Assembly (NCBI GenBank): GCA_026395555.1 | Contig: JAPLYO010000009.1 | Span: 1 to 62,385 of the forward strand | DNA: 62,385 nucleotides | Direction of reading: 5' to 3' | From: Candidatus Peregrinibacteria bacterium | GTDB taxonomy: Bacteria; Patescibacteriota; Gracilibacteria; UBA1369; UBA12463 | Shown: piece by piece, positions 41,655 to 50,502 of the stretch | Layout: every line of letters starts with the position of its first letter | How positions within the stretch are numbered: position 1 is the stretch's first letter | Notes under the pieces: model-generated | The model's database searches: none | What the model was told of the DNA's origin: nothing | Seen by the model: the letters and a program-made list of their open reading frames with translations, nothing else | Made by a program: the position numbers and the translations under genes

Positions 41655-41977
41655 GTACTTTGAAAGACAGGACGAATCTTAGGGCGCAAGCGGTAATAAA
41701 TTATTTTCTTGCCGGCTGTGCCTTAAGCTTCAGATCGCATAAATAAGCCTGGTCTTATATTTCCCCAAAAATATATCGCCACTGAATACTTACGTTATAT
41801 GGGTTTAGTGTATAACGAGAAGTGTCAGACAGATTGCGTATCGGGATAACCCGATATGCAGAGAATTACTTCAGCAATGATATAATTTTTACTCTAACCT
41901 CTTATCTGCTGCTAAAAATGCTATTTGGAACTTAAGGCTTTTTTAGTGGAAAACTTCCTGAAGGGGAAGTTTTTTTG
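41655..41977 (+). ncRNA. Candidate structured non-coding RNA of unknown family
   Basis: About 320 nt between a good promoter (41620-41648) and a rho-independent terminator (41950-41977), with no ORF of note. Two strong stems are visible: cttagggc with gccttaag (about 41678-41727), and gcgtatcggg with cccgatatgc closing an ataa tetraloop (about 41836-41859). It does not show the conserved parts of tmRNA, RNase P, SRP or 6S RNA that I can recall. A second TATAAT at 41881 could start a shorter transcript. Convergent genes on both sides mean it cannot be a leader of either. Confidence 0.5.
41950..41977 (+). terminator. Terminator of the candidate ncRNA
   Basis: aaaacttcc with ggaagtttt around a tgaagg-type loop, followed by seven T residues. 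The A-tract on the other side lets it also serve the convergent ABC-F gene. Confidence 0.7.
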
Positions 41978-42003
41978 TTTTCGTTTTTCTATGTCTATAC
42001 TCC

Positions 42004-43506
42004 TTACTTCTTCTTCAAGATAGTTCCTAGATCCAATGTATCCGTGATGTTGATCTGATCAACGAACTCGGACATATGTGAGACCAGAATAATTGCACCC
42101 TCGAATGAGTCGATGGCTTTGGCGATGATAGGAAGATGACGGAAGTTGATGTGGTTTGTAGGCTCGTCGAGAATCAAAAGGCCTGGCTTCTGAAGAACGA
42201 AACGTGCATAACAGAGAAGACCCTTTTGTCCCTCAGAAAGGAATCCAACCTTGTTCTTCATGAGCTCCGAGGTGAGTAGAAAGTGAGCGCCGGCCGAGTA
42301 AATCTCTTTCGGGTTTGGATAATCCATCATCTCGGATAATGAGTCGTAAACAGTCTTGTCGAAGTCGAGACCGGAAAAGTCTTGTTGGTAATATCCAACA
42401 CGTAAGCCCTCGGAAATTATCGCTCCTTTTGACTCACTGAGTGCGAGTTCACGAAGAAGTGTGCTTTTACCGATGCCATTTGGCCCGACGATCTGTAACC
42501 GGTTTCTACGCCATAATTTGATATCGGTTTTTTTCTCCTTTCGCTCTCCATTCTGAATAACCCCTACGGAGTTAATCGTAACCATCACATCTGACCATGG
42601 CTCCTGTACGGGAATACTGAAGGGTCGAATCGTCTTGTCATCCTTCTTTACCTCAACCTTGTTCTCCTCGTCTTCTTCGACCTCTTCACGAAGTTTGCTG
42701 GCAAGTTTACGCATCTTTCCACCCTTATGGGAGAAGAAGTTTACCTTGTCCTTACGATCTTGAATGTTTTTTTCCAGCTGCGCATTTTTTCGTTCTTCAC
42801 GAGCGATCTGTGCGGCGATTTGCTCTACTACATCGAAGTAATCTCCAACATATTGCTCAACTTTTTTGGTATAAATATCGAGATTCAACACGCCCTCCGT
42901 GAAAGCATTCAAGAAGTTTGCATCATGAGAAATGACGATGACCGTCTTCTCGTATCCCATCAGGAATCCTGTCAGATGATCGATACCGTCTGTGTCGAGA
43001 TTGTTCGTAGGCTCATCGAGAAGGAGAATATCCGGCTCTTGAATAAGAGCATAGGCGAGGAGGAGACGAGCGAGCTGCCCTCCGGAGAAGTCTTTAATTT
43101 TTTTATCAAAAGGTGTTGCGAGATGAACGACCTCGAGTACGTCCTTTACGAGTTTTTCCAAGTTGTGTTTTTTTTCTGAAAAGGCAGTAGCGAAATATTC
43201 AAGAATAGTCAGCTCGAAGAACTTTCTTGGCATGACCTGAAGTCCGATAGCGATAGTCGCATTATTGGTAATATGAACCTTTCCTCTATTTGGTTTGAGT
43301 GTCTCAACCTCACCTTCATCGTTTTTCGTGCCGTCTGCACCGAGAAGAAGTTTGAAAATAGTGCTTTTTCCTGCTCCGTTTTGTCCCATGATCGTCATCT
43401 TGGCATTTTCTCGTACCGAAAAGCTCGCCTCGTCGAGGATTACTTTTTCGTTGTCGTATGAGTACGATACTCGGTCAAATCTGATTATTACGTTGCCATG
43501 ATCCAT
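42004..43506 (-). CDS. ABC-F family ATPase
   Basis: 500 residues with two ABC ATPase domains and no membrane helices. First Walker A GQNGAGKST (about 41-49), signature FSGGQLARL and Walker B LLLDEPTNNLD; then a linker (about 235-300, charged helical arm); then Walker A VGPNGIGKST, degenerate signature LSEGQKGLL and LLILDEPTNHINF. The layout and DEPTN box are those of ribosome-acting ABC-F proteins, which relieve translational stalls or give antibiotic protection. It is monocistronic, with its own promoter region near 43550. Confidence 0.9.
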   Translation of the reverse strand: MDHGNVIIRFDRVSYSYDNEKVILDEASFSVRENAKMTIMGQNGAGKSTIFKLLLGADGTKNDEGEVETLKPNRGKVHITNNATIAIGLQVMPRKFFELTILEYFATAFSEKKHNLEKLVKDVLEVVHLATPFDKKIKDFSGGQLARLLLAYALIQEPDILLLDEPTNNLDTDGIDHLTGFLMGYEKTVIVISHDANFLNAFTEGVLNLDIYTKKVEQYVGDYFDVVEQIAAQIAREERKNAQLEKNIQDRKDKVNFFSHKGGKMRKLASKLREEVEEDEENKVEVKKDDKTIRPFSIPVQEPWSDVMVTINSVGVIQNGERKEKKTDIKLWRRNRLQIVGPNGIGKSTLLRELALSESKGAIISEGLRVGYYQQDFSGLDFDKTVYDSLSEMMDYPNPKEIYSAGAHFLLTSELMKNKVGFLSEGQKGLLCYARFVLQKPGLLILDEPTNHINFRHLPIIAKAIDSFEGAIILVSHMSEFVDQINITDTLDLGTILKKK

Positions 43507-43605
43507 GGGTGTAGCTTTGTAAATGATGTATCTCTAAAAGGAAGGCCTGGGGAGTATACCATAATATACGTCTTTTGCTACCCTTTTATACCCCGGATTC
43601 TGTAT

Positions 43606-44496
43606 TTATTTGCACTCGAGTGCCGTCCTCAAACTACGTAAATTGTCCTCCATGGTCGTCACATAGTTTTTCCCCGCAGAAATTTCTTGATTGGTAAGTC
43701 CCTCGATGGGGTTCATTATTAACGTTTCAGCGCCGCTTGATTCCGCGAGTGTGTCGGCAATTTTCGGGCTCACGAGCGTCTCGGTTAGAACATAACGAAT
43801 GTTCTTTTGTCGTATGATATTGGTGATATCTGCCATAGCTTTTGGTGATGGCTCGATATCGGGAGATAGTCCTGCGATAGGTATCATGCTGAGATGGTAA
43901 CGCTTGGCAATGTAGGCAAAGGCGGCATGATTCGTAATGAACGTATCAAATTTGCAACTCGTGAGACCTTTTTCATATGATGCATTTAGCGTGTCGAGCT
44001 GCTGTATGAAGTTTTTTGTATTGGCTCTGTACGCATCTGCGTGCGCGGGATCCAGTTCGATGATTTTTTTACTTATTTCTTCAGCCTCTTTTTTGTAATG
44101 TACCGGATCGAGCCAGAGGTGTGGATCGTTTGCAATTGTCGTATCGCCGAACAGATCAGCCATTTGCATGGTTGCAACGCCGTTTTTTGTAAGATCCGGA
44201 ATCACTTTGTCTTTCCATGGTTCCAGTCCTAATCCGTTGTAGATAACCAAATTGGCCTCTCTCATGTCGACAATGTCTCGTGCGGTTGGCTCATAGTCGT
44301 GAGGCTCTGTTCCGCCCGGTATAATGTTTTTTACGCTGACGATGTCGCCTCCGATCTGATTGGCTATCTCATAAAGAGGATAGAAACTTGTTATGATTTT
44401 TAGCGTATTGCTGTTCGGTACGGTGATTTCTTGGCGACTACAGCCGGTGAGTGCAATTACCGTAATGAGAGATATGAGTGTTAATATTTTTTTCAT
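43606..44496 (-). CDS. Zinc/manganese ABC transporter substrate-binding lipoprotein (orphan)
   Basis: 296 residues. A lipoprotein signal ends in ALTGC (Cys at about 19). The cluster A-I (ZnuA/TroA) fold is clear from FYPLYEIANQIGGD, GTEPHDYEPTARDI (metal His), NDPHLWLDP (second His) and ITNHAAFAYIAKRY (third His). The His-rich loop of ZnuA is missing, so manganese or iron is also possible. No permease or ATPase gene lies nearby, unlike the usual operon. A palindromic operator candidate overlaps its promoter. Confidence 0.88.
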   Translation of the reverse strand: MKKILTLISLITVIALTGCSRQEITVPNSNTLKIITSFYPLYEIANQIGGDIVSVKNIIPGGTEPHDYEPTARDIVDMREANLVIYNGLGLEPWKDKVIPDLTKNGVATMQMADLFGDTTIANDPHLWLDPVHYKKEAEEISKKIIELDPAHADAYRANTKNFIQQLDTLNASYEKGLTSCKFDTFITNHAAFAYIAKRYHLSMIPIAGLSPDIEPSPKAMADITNIIRQKNIRYVLTETLVSPKIADTLAESSGAETLIMNPIEGLTNQEISAGKNYVTTMEDNLRSLRTALECK

Positions 44497-44505
44497 CGTG
44501 TTTTA

Positions 44506-44524
44506 AATGCAATATAGTTGCGTT
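44506..44524. promoter_or_regulatory. Inverted-repeat operator candidate upstream of the metal-binding lipoprotein
   Basis: aatgcaa-tatag-ttgcgtt forms a 19-bp near-perfect palindrome ten bases before the ATG, overlapping a minus-strand TATATT -10 box. Metal repressors such as Fur, Zur or MntR bind such boxes, but the exact type is not clear. Confidence 0.5.
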
Positions 44525-44639
44525 TAGAATAAGGAAATTTCTCATATATTGCAAGTCTTTTTCGAGGAATTACATAAACTTATTTGAAAAATATTCTCTA
44601 TTTTGCTAGGATCTTTAAGCTATTCATTTATTATATCTT

Positions 44640-45161
44640 ATGCATCGAAAAATTTCCGGAGTTCGCTTCACTGTTAGCTTTTTGGCGCTTCTTCTCGTGG
44701 TTTTCCTCTCGGCCTGTTCATCTGCCAAAGTTACAACGAAGGTTCGACCATCTTCCATTGTTCCTTCTGCAAGTACTATTACGGCTCCTGTTACAGCTCC
44801 AGTATCACCGGTTAGTACAAATACCACCACGCCTACAACTACAAAGCCTACTACCACTCCTGCTCCGAAGGCTTTGACGGGTACATTTCACGAGAGAGTT
44901 TCCTATCAGACCCCTGAAAGCATAGAGGACGTTGATTTTGTTTTTGCGGTTTCTTCCGGATCGGTCACGAATCTCACTTTGAGTTCAACTCCATCGGAAC
45001 GACAGAGCGGAAAGTATCAATCTCGATTTATGGATGCCATCACCAATCAGGTTGTGGGTATGAAAATTTCTGATCTTGGAACATTTGATCGCGTTGGCGG
45101 GGCATCTCTTACTACCGATGCTTTTAACCAGGCGGTTGCGCAGTTAAAGGCTCAATCATAA
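44640..45161 (+). CDS. FMN-binding domain lipoprotein, probable flavinylation target
   Basis: 173 residues. A lipoprotein signal ends LSAC (Cys26), followed by a Thr/Pro-rich linker (about 27-78) and a small FMN-bind-like domain (about 80-170): SGKYQSRFMDAITNQVVGMKI and DRVGGASLTTDAFNQAV. The site matches the Dxx(S/T)GA(T/S) flavinylation motif as D150-RVGGAS156, with Gly at the usual Ser/Thr and Ser156 as the likely acceptor. It overlaps the ApbE gene by 1 nt (TAATG), strongly supporting the pairing. It likely carries covalent FMN outside the membrane. Confidence 0.75.
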   Translation: MHRKISGVRFTVSFLALLLVVFLSACSSAKVTTKVRPSSIVPSASTITAPVTAPVSPVSTNTTTPTTTKPTTTPAPKALTGTFHERVSYQTPESIEDVDFVFAVSSGSVTNLTLSSTPSERQSGKYQSRFMDAITNQVVGMKISDLGTFDRVGGASLTTDAFNQAVAQLKAQS

Positions 45162-46054
45162 TGTGGTTCGACGAAACGAGAGAGCTCCTGGGTTCTGTTT
45201 TGCGAATCACTTTTGAGCATGATGACGTTTCCGTCGCTCGGAAACTCATGGATCGTTGCTGGGAGCGAATTGATTCCTTTCAGAAGAAGTATTCTCGTTT
45301 TCTTCCGGGTACTGTTTTGGAGCAAATGAATGCGCGAACGGGGGAGTGGCAGATAGTTGATAGTGAGACATTTAGTCACTTGCAGCGAGTTCGTGCGCTG
45401 GAGGAGCGGTATCCTCTCGGTTTTAGTCTCGCGGTGAAAGGCGCCCTGGAACGATTGGGATATGATTCAAAATATGCCTTTGAGGAAGGGGATGGGCCGG
45501 TTGCAGGTATTGAAGGACGTGACTTTCTTCTTCGTGAGCCTTGCGAAGTTTTTATCCAGCATCCCATTGAGTTTGGTGGTTTCGGAAAGGGATACGCACT
45601 TGATATAGCTGTTGATATTTTGAAAAGTGAGTGTAAAAATATGTGTTTAGATTTTGGAGGCGATCTCTATGCAAAGGGTGTAAATGAAAAAGGGGAGAGA
45701 TGGCGAATGATTATAGAGAGCCCGTTTCAGATTGATGAGGCGATAGGTGTGGTTGAGTTGGATGACTCGTTTCTGACGACCTCCAATACACTCAAGCGAA
45801 GATGGGGTCCTAGAGGGGAGCATCATCACTTAATTGACCCTCGAACAGGGGAGTCTGCGAATTACTGGGTGGGGAGCTCAGTGCTGGCATCTTCCGGTAT
45901 GGAAGCTGATTTTCTCGCAACGGCACTTTTTTGTACGAACATTGAAGATATCGATTCAGCTTCATCGTCGCTTTCAGGCGCTCATTTCATGCTTGTAGAT
46001 CCCAGTGGAAAAATATTCCAACATGACTTCTCTGTCGTGCTTTTTTCGAAATAA
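45161..46054 (+). CDS. apbE: FAD:protein FMN transferase
   Basis: 297 residues. Family segments: GFGKGYALDIAVDIL (the FGGFGKGYA block), MCLDFGGDLYAKG, SFLTTSNTLKRRWG, HHLIDPRTGE, and SGMEADFLATALFC. ApbE moves FMN from FAD to a Thr/Ser of target proteins. Unlike many ApbE proteins, no signal peptide is visible; the mature domain begins within the first 20 residues. It is translationally coupled to its likely substrate, the upstream lipoprotein. Confidence 0.9.
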   Translation: MWFDETRELLGSVLRITFEHDDVSVARKLMDRCWERIDSFQKKYSRFLPGTVLEQMNARTGEWQIVDSETFSHLQRVRALEERYPLGFSLAVKGALERLGYDSKYAFEEGDGPVAGIEGRDFLLREPCEVFIQHPIEFGGFGKGYALDIAVDILKSECKNMCLDFGGDLYAKGVNEKGERWRMIIESPFQIDEAIGVVELDDSFLTTSNTLKRRWGPRGEHHHLIDPRTGESANYWVGSSVLASSGMEADFLATALFCTNIEDIDSASSSLSGAHFMLVDPSGKIFQHDFSVVLFSK

Positions 46055-46097
46055 TAGTGTAGACTCTCCATCTACCTACTATATTTTGAATTGAACT

Positions 46098-47753
46098 ATG
46101 GATACCGTTATTGAACATCAGTCGTTTTTCCGAAAATGGAGCAGTCTCATCGTTATGAGTCTCGCGCTTGCGATTATTATCATTGATACTACGCTTTTGA
46201 ACGTGTCGCTTGGTAATATTATTCGTGAGCTGAATACGGATATCAAGAGTCTACAGTGGGTAATTACGGCCTATTCCCTTACGATGGCCGCCTTGACGGT
46301 AACCGGTGGGCGAATCGGAGATATGTTTGGAAAGAAGCGAATGTTTATGCTTGGTGCGATTATTTTTGCCACGGGTTCATTTATCGCTTCAATAAGCAAT
46401 TCTGTTGGAGTGCTTTTGATGGGGGAGTCGATCATAGAGGGTATCGGCGCGGCGTTGATGATGCCAGCTACGACCTCTCTGCTTGTGGCTAACTTCCATG
46501 GACGTGATCGAGCGATTGCTTTTGGTATCTGGGGAGGTATTGCTGCTGCATCATCGGCTATCGGTCCAATCCTTGGTGGTTTTCTTGCGACAAATTATAG
46601 TTGGCGCTGGGGTTTTCGTATTAACGTTTTTGTAACTATTTTGCTATTACTTGGTTCCATTCTTATTAAAGAAAATGATGAGAAGAGAGGTCCTATTTCT
46701 CTCGACTGGGGTGGAGTTTTTCTCTCTTCTACCGGACTTCTTGCGGTGGTATTTGGATTGATTGAGTCTTCTACCTATGGCTGGTGGAATGCAAAAGAGA
46801 CCTTTATGATTTTTAATCAGGTGATTAATCTCGGAGGATATTCTATCGTGCCATTCGCACTTATTATCGGTCTTATTCTCATCGTTCTTTTTGTTCTGTG
46901 GGAGTTGCGACAGGAGCGAGAGGGTGTCTCTCCACTTGTTTCCATGAAACTTTTCCGCAATCAGCAGTTTACCTCGGGTGTTATTACGATGGGTGTCATG
47001 TCTCTTGGCCAGGCGGGTATTATCTTTACGATTCCGGTCTTCTTCCAGTCGGTCAAAAATTTGGATGCTTTTCATACCGGCCTTGCGCTACTGCCAATGT
47101 CCCTTACGTTACTTTTCTTTGCTCCATTTTCCGCATTTCTCAGTAAGAAAATTGCACCTAAGCGGTTGATTCAGTTTGGATTATTCCTAAATGTTGTCGC
47201 GATATTTGTCTTGAGGCAGAGCTTTACGGTTGGTGCCGAAGTTTCAGACTTCACGCCGGGATTATTGCTCTATGGAATGGGAATGGGTTTAATTATGGCG
47301 CAGATTAATAACATTGCATTGTCGGCTGTTTCTATCTCGCAGGCTGGACAGGCATCAGGTATCAATAACACCCTACGTCAGGTTGGGACCTCGCTTGGTT
47401 CGGCTATTATCGGTGCCGTTCTCCTCTCGACTCTTTCGGTGAATCTTATTAATGGTATTCGTTATGACGCCTTCTTGCCTATGAACGTCAGGCCCTATCT
47501 GGAGAAGACTGTTTCTCAGCAGCTATCAAATGTTGAGTTTGCCGGAGGGGCGAAAATTAGCGCTAAGCTTTCTCCACAGCTCATGAGTCATATTCAGTAT
47601 ATTAGTCACGAAGCGATCGCTGATGCGAACCAGACGGCGATGTTGTATGCCGCGTTCTTCGGTATCCTTGGATTTTTTGCCGCTTCCAGGCTTCCCAACA
47701 CCAAAAAACTCGAAAGAGCCGATAAGAGTGAGGGCGGTATGAAGTTTCACTAA
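46098..47753 (+). CDS. MFS drug-type transporter, DHA2 family
   Basis: 551 residues with fourteen membrane helices. MFS motif A GGRIGDMFGKKRMF is clear after helix 2, and motif C-like GPILGGFLATNYSWRWGFRINV follows helix 5, typical of DHA2 drug:proton antiporters. It probably exports toxic compounds. It starts 43 nt after apbE and may be co-transcribed. It converges with the CHAP-like gene with a 4-nt overlap. Confidence 0.92.
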   Translation: MDTVIEHQSFFRKWSSLIVMSLALAIIIIDTTLLNVSLGNIIRELNTDIKSLQWVITAYSLTMAALTVTGGRIGDMFGKKRMFMLGAIIFATGSFIASISNSVGVLLMGESIIEGIGAALMMPATTSLLVANFHGRDRAIAFGIWGGIAAASSAIGPILGGFLATNYSWRWGFRINVFVTILLLLGSILIKENDEKRGPISLDWGGVFLSSTGLLAVVFGLIESSTYGWWNAKETFMIFNQVINLGGYSIVPFALIIGLILIVLFVLWELRQEREGVSPLVSMKLFRNQQFTSGVITMGVMSLGQAGIIFTIPVFFQSVKNLDAFHTGLALLPMSLTLLFFAPFSAFLSKKIAPKRLIQFGLFLNVVAIFVLRQSFTVGAEVSDFTPGLLLYGMGMGLIMAQINNIALSAVSISQAGQASGINNTLRQVGTSLGSAIIGAVLLSTLSVNLINGIRYDAFLPMNVRPYLEKTVSQQLSNVEFAGGAKISAKLSPQLMSHIQYISHEAIADANQTAMLYAAFFGILGFFAASRLPNTKKLERADKSEGGMKFH

Positions 47754-49252
47754 ACTACCTCCCCGTTTCCGCTACCTCTCTTGAATACGGGTTTGTAGAT
47801 TCTCGTTACGGGCATCTTGTTGAAGTCGACGGGATTTTTGTGAAAGCGTCCGAGCATTCCTGCTGACGAACTCGCCATTTGCGCTATGTGATTTTCTTGA
47901 GGGCCAATCCAGCCAATAAAAATGGCGCTATGGTTCCCATTATCATCTACAGCATGGAGCTGTTCTCCCTTTTTATTTGTTCTATGTTCTTGGATGTATT
48001 CACGTTCCTGATTGTAATAAATGTGATCACCAGGTTTGATTTGATCTAATCTAAATTTGTCGGCGTGCTTGTCACCACAATCCCTGCCGCTGTACTGCGA
48101 GACGCTATTGTAAATCATGTTTCTTTTTACGCCTGCCTCTTGGTAGATGTGATCTACCCAGTAGAAACAGCAGCCTTTTATTCCGCCAGGACGCTTGTCG
48201 TATGGAGGTGTTCGGTATCCGGATTTGATCGATGTCGCGATGGCTTCTACGACTTTTTTCCCTGCGCCGGTCGATTCAACGTGTTCGGTGAGAGCGGCGA
48301 TTTCATCGTCGGACATTCTTTTTTGTCGTCGGTAATGTGGATTTTTTTTCTCTAACATGGCGAGCCAGTCCTCGTCTCCTTTTCCCTGTGCGATAGCATA
48401 TTGCTTCTCCGCTTCACTGTGCTGCTTTTCCGGATCATCGCTTTTTGGGGCATCGGATTTTTCTAGGTATTTTTTCATGAAGTCCATTTCCACTCCTTTT
48501 TCCGGTTCTTTTTCTCCACCAATGATGACGATATCTCCGCTATATATAGCGATGTATCCTTCTTGGTCGAAAAAGCCTCGTCCCTTTTTGTTTTCTCCTT
48601 TTAGCCCAATACGTCGCTCGCTTGTGCGCTTATTAACTGGATCATTTTCGCTATAGACGGTTACTTTTCGGATAGTTGGCGGCAGGAGATCGGCTGCACC
48701 AATATCATTTTCCGCGAAGGCGTTTCCATGAAAATTTACCTTCAGTTTGGTTCCGGGATTTGGGTTGGTATAGTCGGTCCATTTGGATAGGTCTATTTTT
48801 TCATAGTCTTTTTTGGAGACTTCATCTGCACGGTCGGTGAATGAGTACATCAAAATTCCCGGATATTTATTTTCCAACTCAATAAGCATCTTTGCATCCA
48901 GATTTCGAATATCATTGAGCGTCTCGATCTGGTTAATCACCTTTTCGATACCTTTTAGTTTTTTTATCTCCGTCTCGACTTTTGACTTCACCTTTAGATT
49001 TTCGACGTAAGGAACTCCATTTTGATCTTTTCGAGCAAGCTCCTCGTCGATCTCGGCTTCCATTTTTACCTTTAGCTCGTCCTGCTCCTTCTTGGTATTT
49101 ACCTCCGCCTTTAAAGAGTCGGCACCATGTTTGTCGGTGTATTTCTTGCGAGCCTTTACCTTATCAACACCTTTTTTGAGTGCCTGCAGGTCGAGGATTT
49201 CTTGCGCCGTTTTTTTTTCTGGTTTTGCTTCTGGAACGGGCGTATCAGCCAT
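47750..49252 (-). CDS. CHAP/NlpC-like cell-wall hydrolase with coiled coil
   Basis: 500 residues from ATG 49252 (MADTPVPEAKP); the longer frame from 49429 is unlikely. A long Lys/Glu coiled coil (about 15-130) leads to a middle beta region and a C-terminal catalytic domain (about 350-490). The domain has GGIKGCCFYWVDHIY with the catalytic Cys and GNHSAIFIGW with the His, as in CHAP/NlpC peptidases that cleave peptidoglycan stems. No signal peptide is visible, so export or timing is unclear. The gene diverges from pyrD. Confidence 0.65.
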   Translation of the reverse strand: MADTPVPEAKPEKKTAQEILDLQALKKGVDKVKARKKYTDKHGADSLKAEVNTKKEQDELKVKMEAEIDEELARKDQNGVPYVENLKVKSKVETEIKKLKGIEKVINQIETLNDIRNLDAKMLIELENKYPGILMYSFTDRADEVSKKDYEKIDLSKWTDYTNPNPGTKLKVNFHGNAFAENDIGAADLLPPTIRKVTVYSENDPVNKRTSERRIGLKGENKKGRGFFDQEGYIAIYSGDIVIIGGEKEPEKGVEMDFMKKYLEKSDAPKSDDPEKQHSEAEKQYAIAQGKGDEDWLAMLEKKNPHYRRQKRMSDDEIAALTEHVESTGAGKKVVEAIATSIKSGYRTPPYDKRPGGIKGCCFYWVDHIYQEAGVKRNMIYNSVSQYSGRDCGDKHADKFRLDQIKPGDHIYYNQEREYIQEHRTNKKGEQLHAVDDNGNHSAIFIGWIGPQENHIAQMASSSAGMLGRFHKNPVDFNKMPVTRIYKPVFKRGSGNGEVV

Positions 49253-49372
49253 AGGATTTTTATGTGAATTTCTTCCGTTTATTATATCATATTTTGGCTT
49301 TAAATGCCAGTTCGATAGGTCTATACTTTCTGTGTGAGAATAATTGAAGCTAGAAATGTTGCGATTGGATGG

Positions 49373-50452
49373 ATGTATCGGACTCTTTTGAAGCCCGTTT
49401 TCTTCATGATTGACCCCGAACGTGTCCACGAGGGTATGGTTCGTTTTGGCGTGTTTTTGGGCTCATTTGCGCCGACGAGATGGTTCACCTCCCTCATGTT
49501 CTCTTCGCCAAAGAGCTCTATGCTTCGACAGACTATTCGCGGAGTTACTTTTGAGAATCCGATTGGTCTGAGTGGGGGATTCGATAAAAATGCTGTTACC
49601 ACTCAGATTATGCCTTTGGTTGGGTTTGGATTTATGGAGGTAGGGTCGGTGACGGCGCGGGCGTATGAGGGCAATCCAGGCAAGCACTTATGGAGAATGC
49701 CCGCCTCGCGCGCCCTTGTTATCAACTATGGCTTGAAAAACATAGGTGCTGCTGCCATCTCACGGAAGCTGAAGCGAAGGTCTTTTGCCATTCCAGTCTC
49801 TATCAATATCGCCAAGACAAACTGTAGAGAGACGAACGAGGTGGCTATCGGTATTGCTGATTACGCTGAGTCTTTTAGGGAGTTTCTGGATATTGGCACT
49901 TTTTTCACCATCAATATCAGCTGTCCGAATGTTACAAGTGGTCAGCCGTTCCATGAGCCCGAGAACCTTAATCGGCTTTTGATCGCGCTTGATGCTATTG
50001 CTACCGACAAGCCTGTTTTTATCAAAATTTCTCCGGATCTGACTCACGAGCAGCTTGATGGGATTATTGATATCGCCCTCGAACACCGCGTGGATGGCTT
50101 TGTTTGTACGAACCTTACGAAGAGACGTGATCTCTCGACTATCTCGCCGAAAGATTTTGTTCCGGGCATTGGTGGCATAAGCGGAAAGGTTGTTGAGGCT
50201 TTGACGGATGATCAGATCGCCTACGTGTATCGTCGATCACAGGGAAGGCTCCTCATTATTGGCGTAGGAGGGATTTTTTCAGCTGAGGACGCCTATCGAA
50301 AGATTCGTCTTGGGGCCAGTCTTTTGGAGTTAATTACGGGTATGATATACCAGGGGCCCCAACTCATCAGTGAGATTCAGCTCGGCCTTGTTCAGCTTCT
50401 CGAAAAAGATGGCTTTACTCATGTGTCCCAGGCGGTGGGTATTGACACTTGA
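49373..50452 (+). CDS. pyrD: Dihydroorotate dehydrogenase, class 2-like with Cys active site
   Basis: 359 residues from ATG 49373, where the peptide MYRTLLKPVFFMIDPERVHE matches the N-terminus of class 2 (quinone-type) enzymes. A GTG at 49334, six bases after a TATACT box, would be a leaderless alternative. FENPIGLSGGFDKNA and GVGGIFSAEDAYRKIRLGASL are FMN-binding parts. The catalytic base is in NISCPNVTSG, i.e. Cys as in class 1 enzymes, where class 2 normally has Ser. It oxidises dihydroorotate to orotate. No other pyrimidine pathway genes except pyrH are in the window. Confidence 0.88.
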   Translation: MYRTLLKPVFFMIDPERVHEGMVRFGVFLGSFAPTRWFTSLMFSSPKSSMLRQTIRGVTFENPIGLSGGFDKNAVTTQIMPLVGFGFMEVGSVTARAYEGNPGKHLWRMPASRALVINYGLKNIGAAAISRKLKRRSFAIPVSINIAKTNCRETNEVAIGIADYAESFREFLDIGTFFTINISCPNVTSGQPFHEPENLNRLLIALDAIATDKPVFIKISPDLTHEQLDGIIDIALEHRVDGFVCTNLTKRRDLSTISPKDFVPGIGGISGKVVEALTDDQIAYVYRRSQGRLLIIGVGGIFSAEDAYRKIRLGASLLELITGMIYQGPQLISEIQLGLVQLLEKDGFTHVSQAVGIDT

Positions 50453-50502
50453 CACATCTTTATTTTTAGTATAGATTTAGAGTCCTTAAAAAAACGTATT
50501 AC

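Noticed and set aside
41655..41977. tmRNA, RNase P RNA, SRP RNA or 6S RNA
   Set aside because: No tRNA-like 3' end, no gaggaaagtcc P4 core, and no SRP loop motif could be found.
44584..44877. 97-codon Leu-rich frame
   Set aside because: Another frame of the FMN-binding lipoprotein's Thr/Pro linker.
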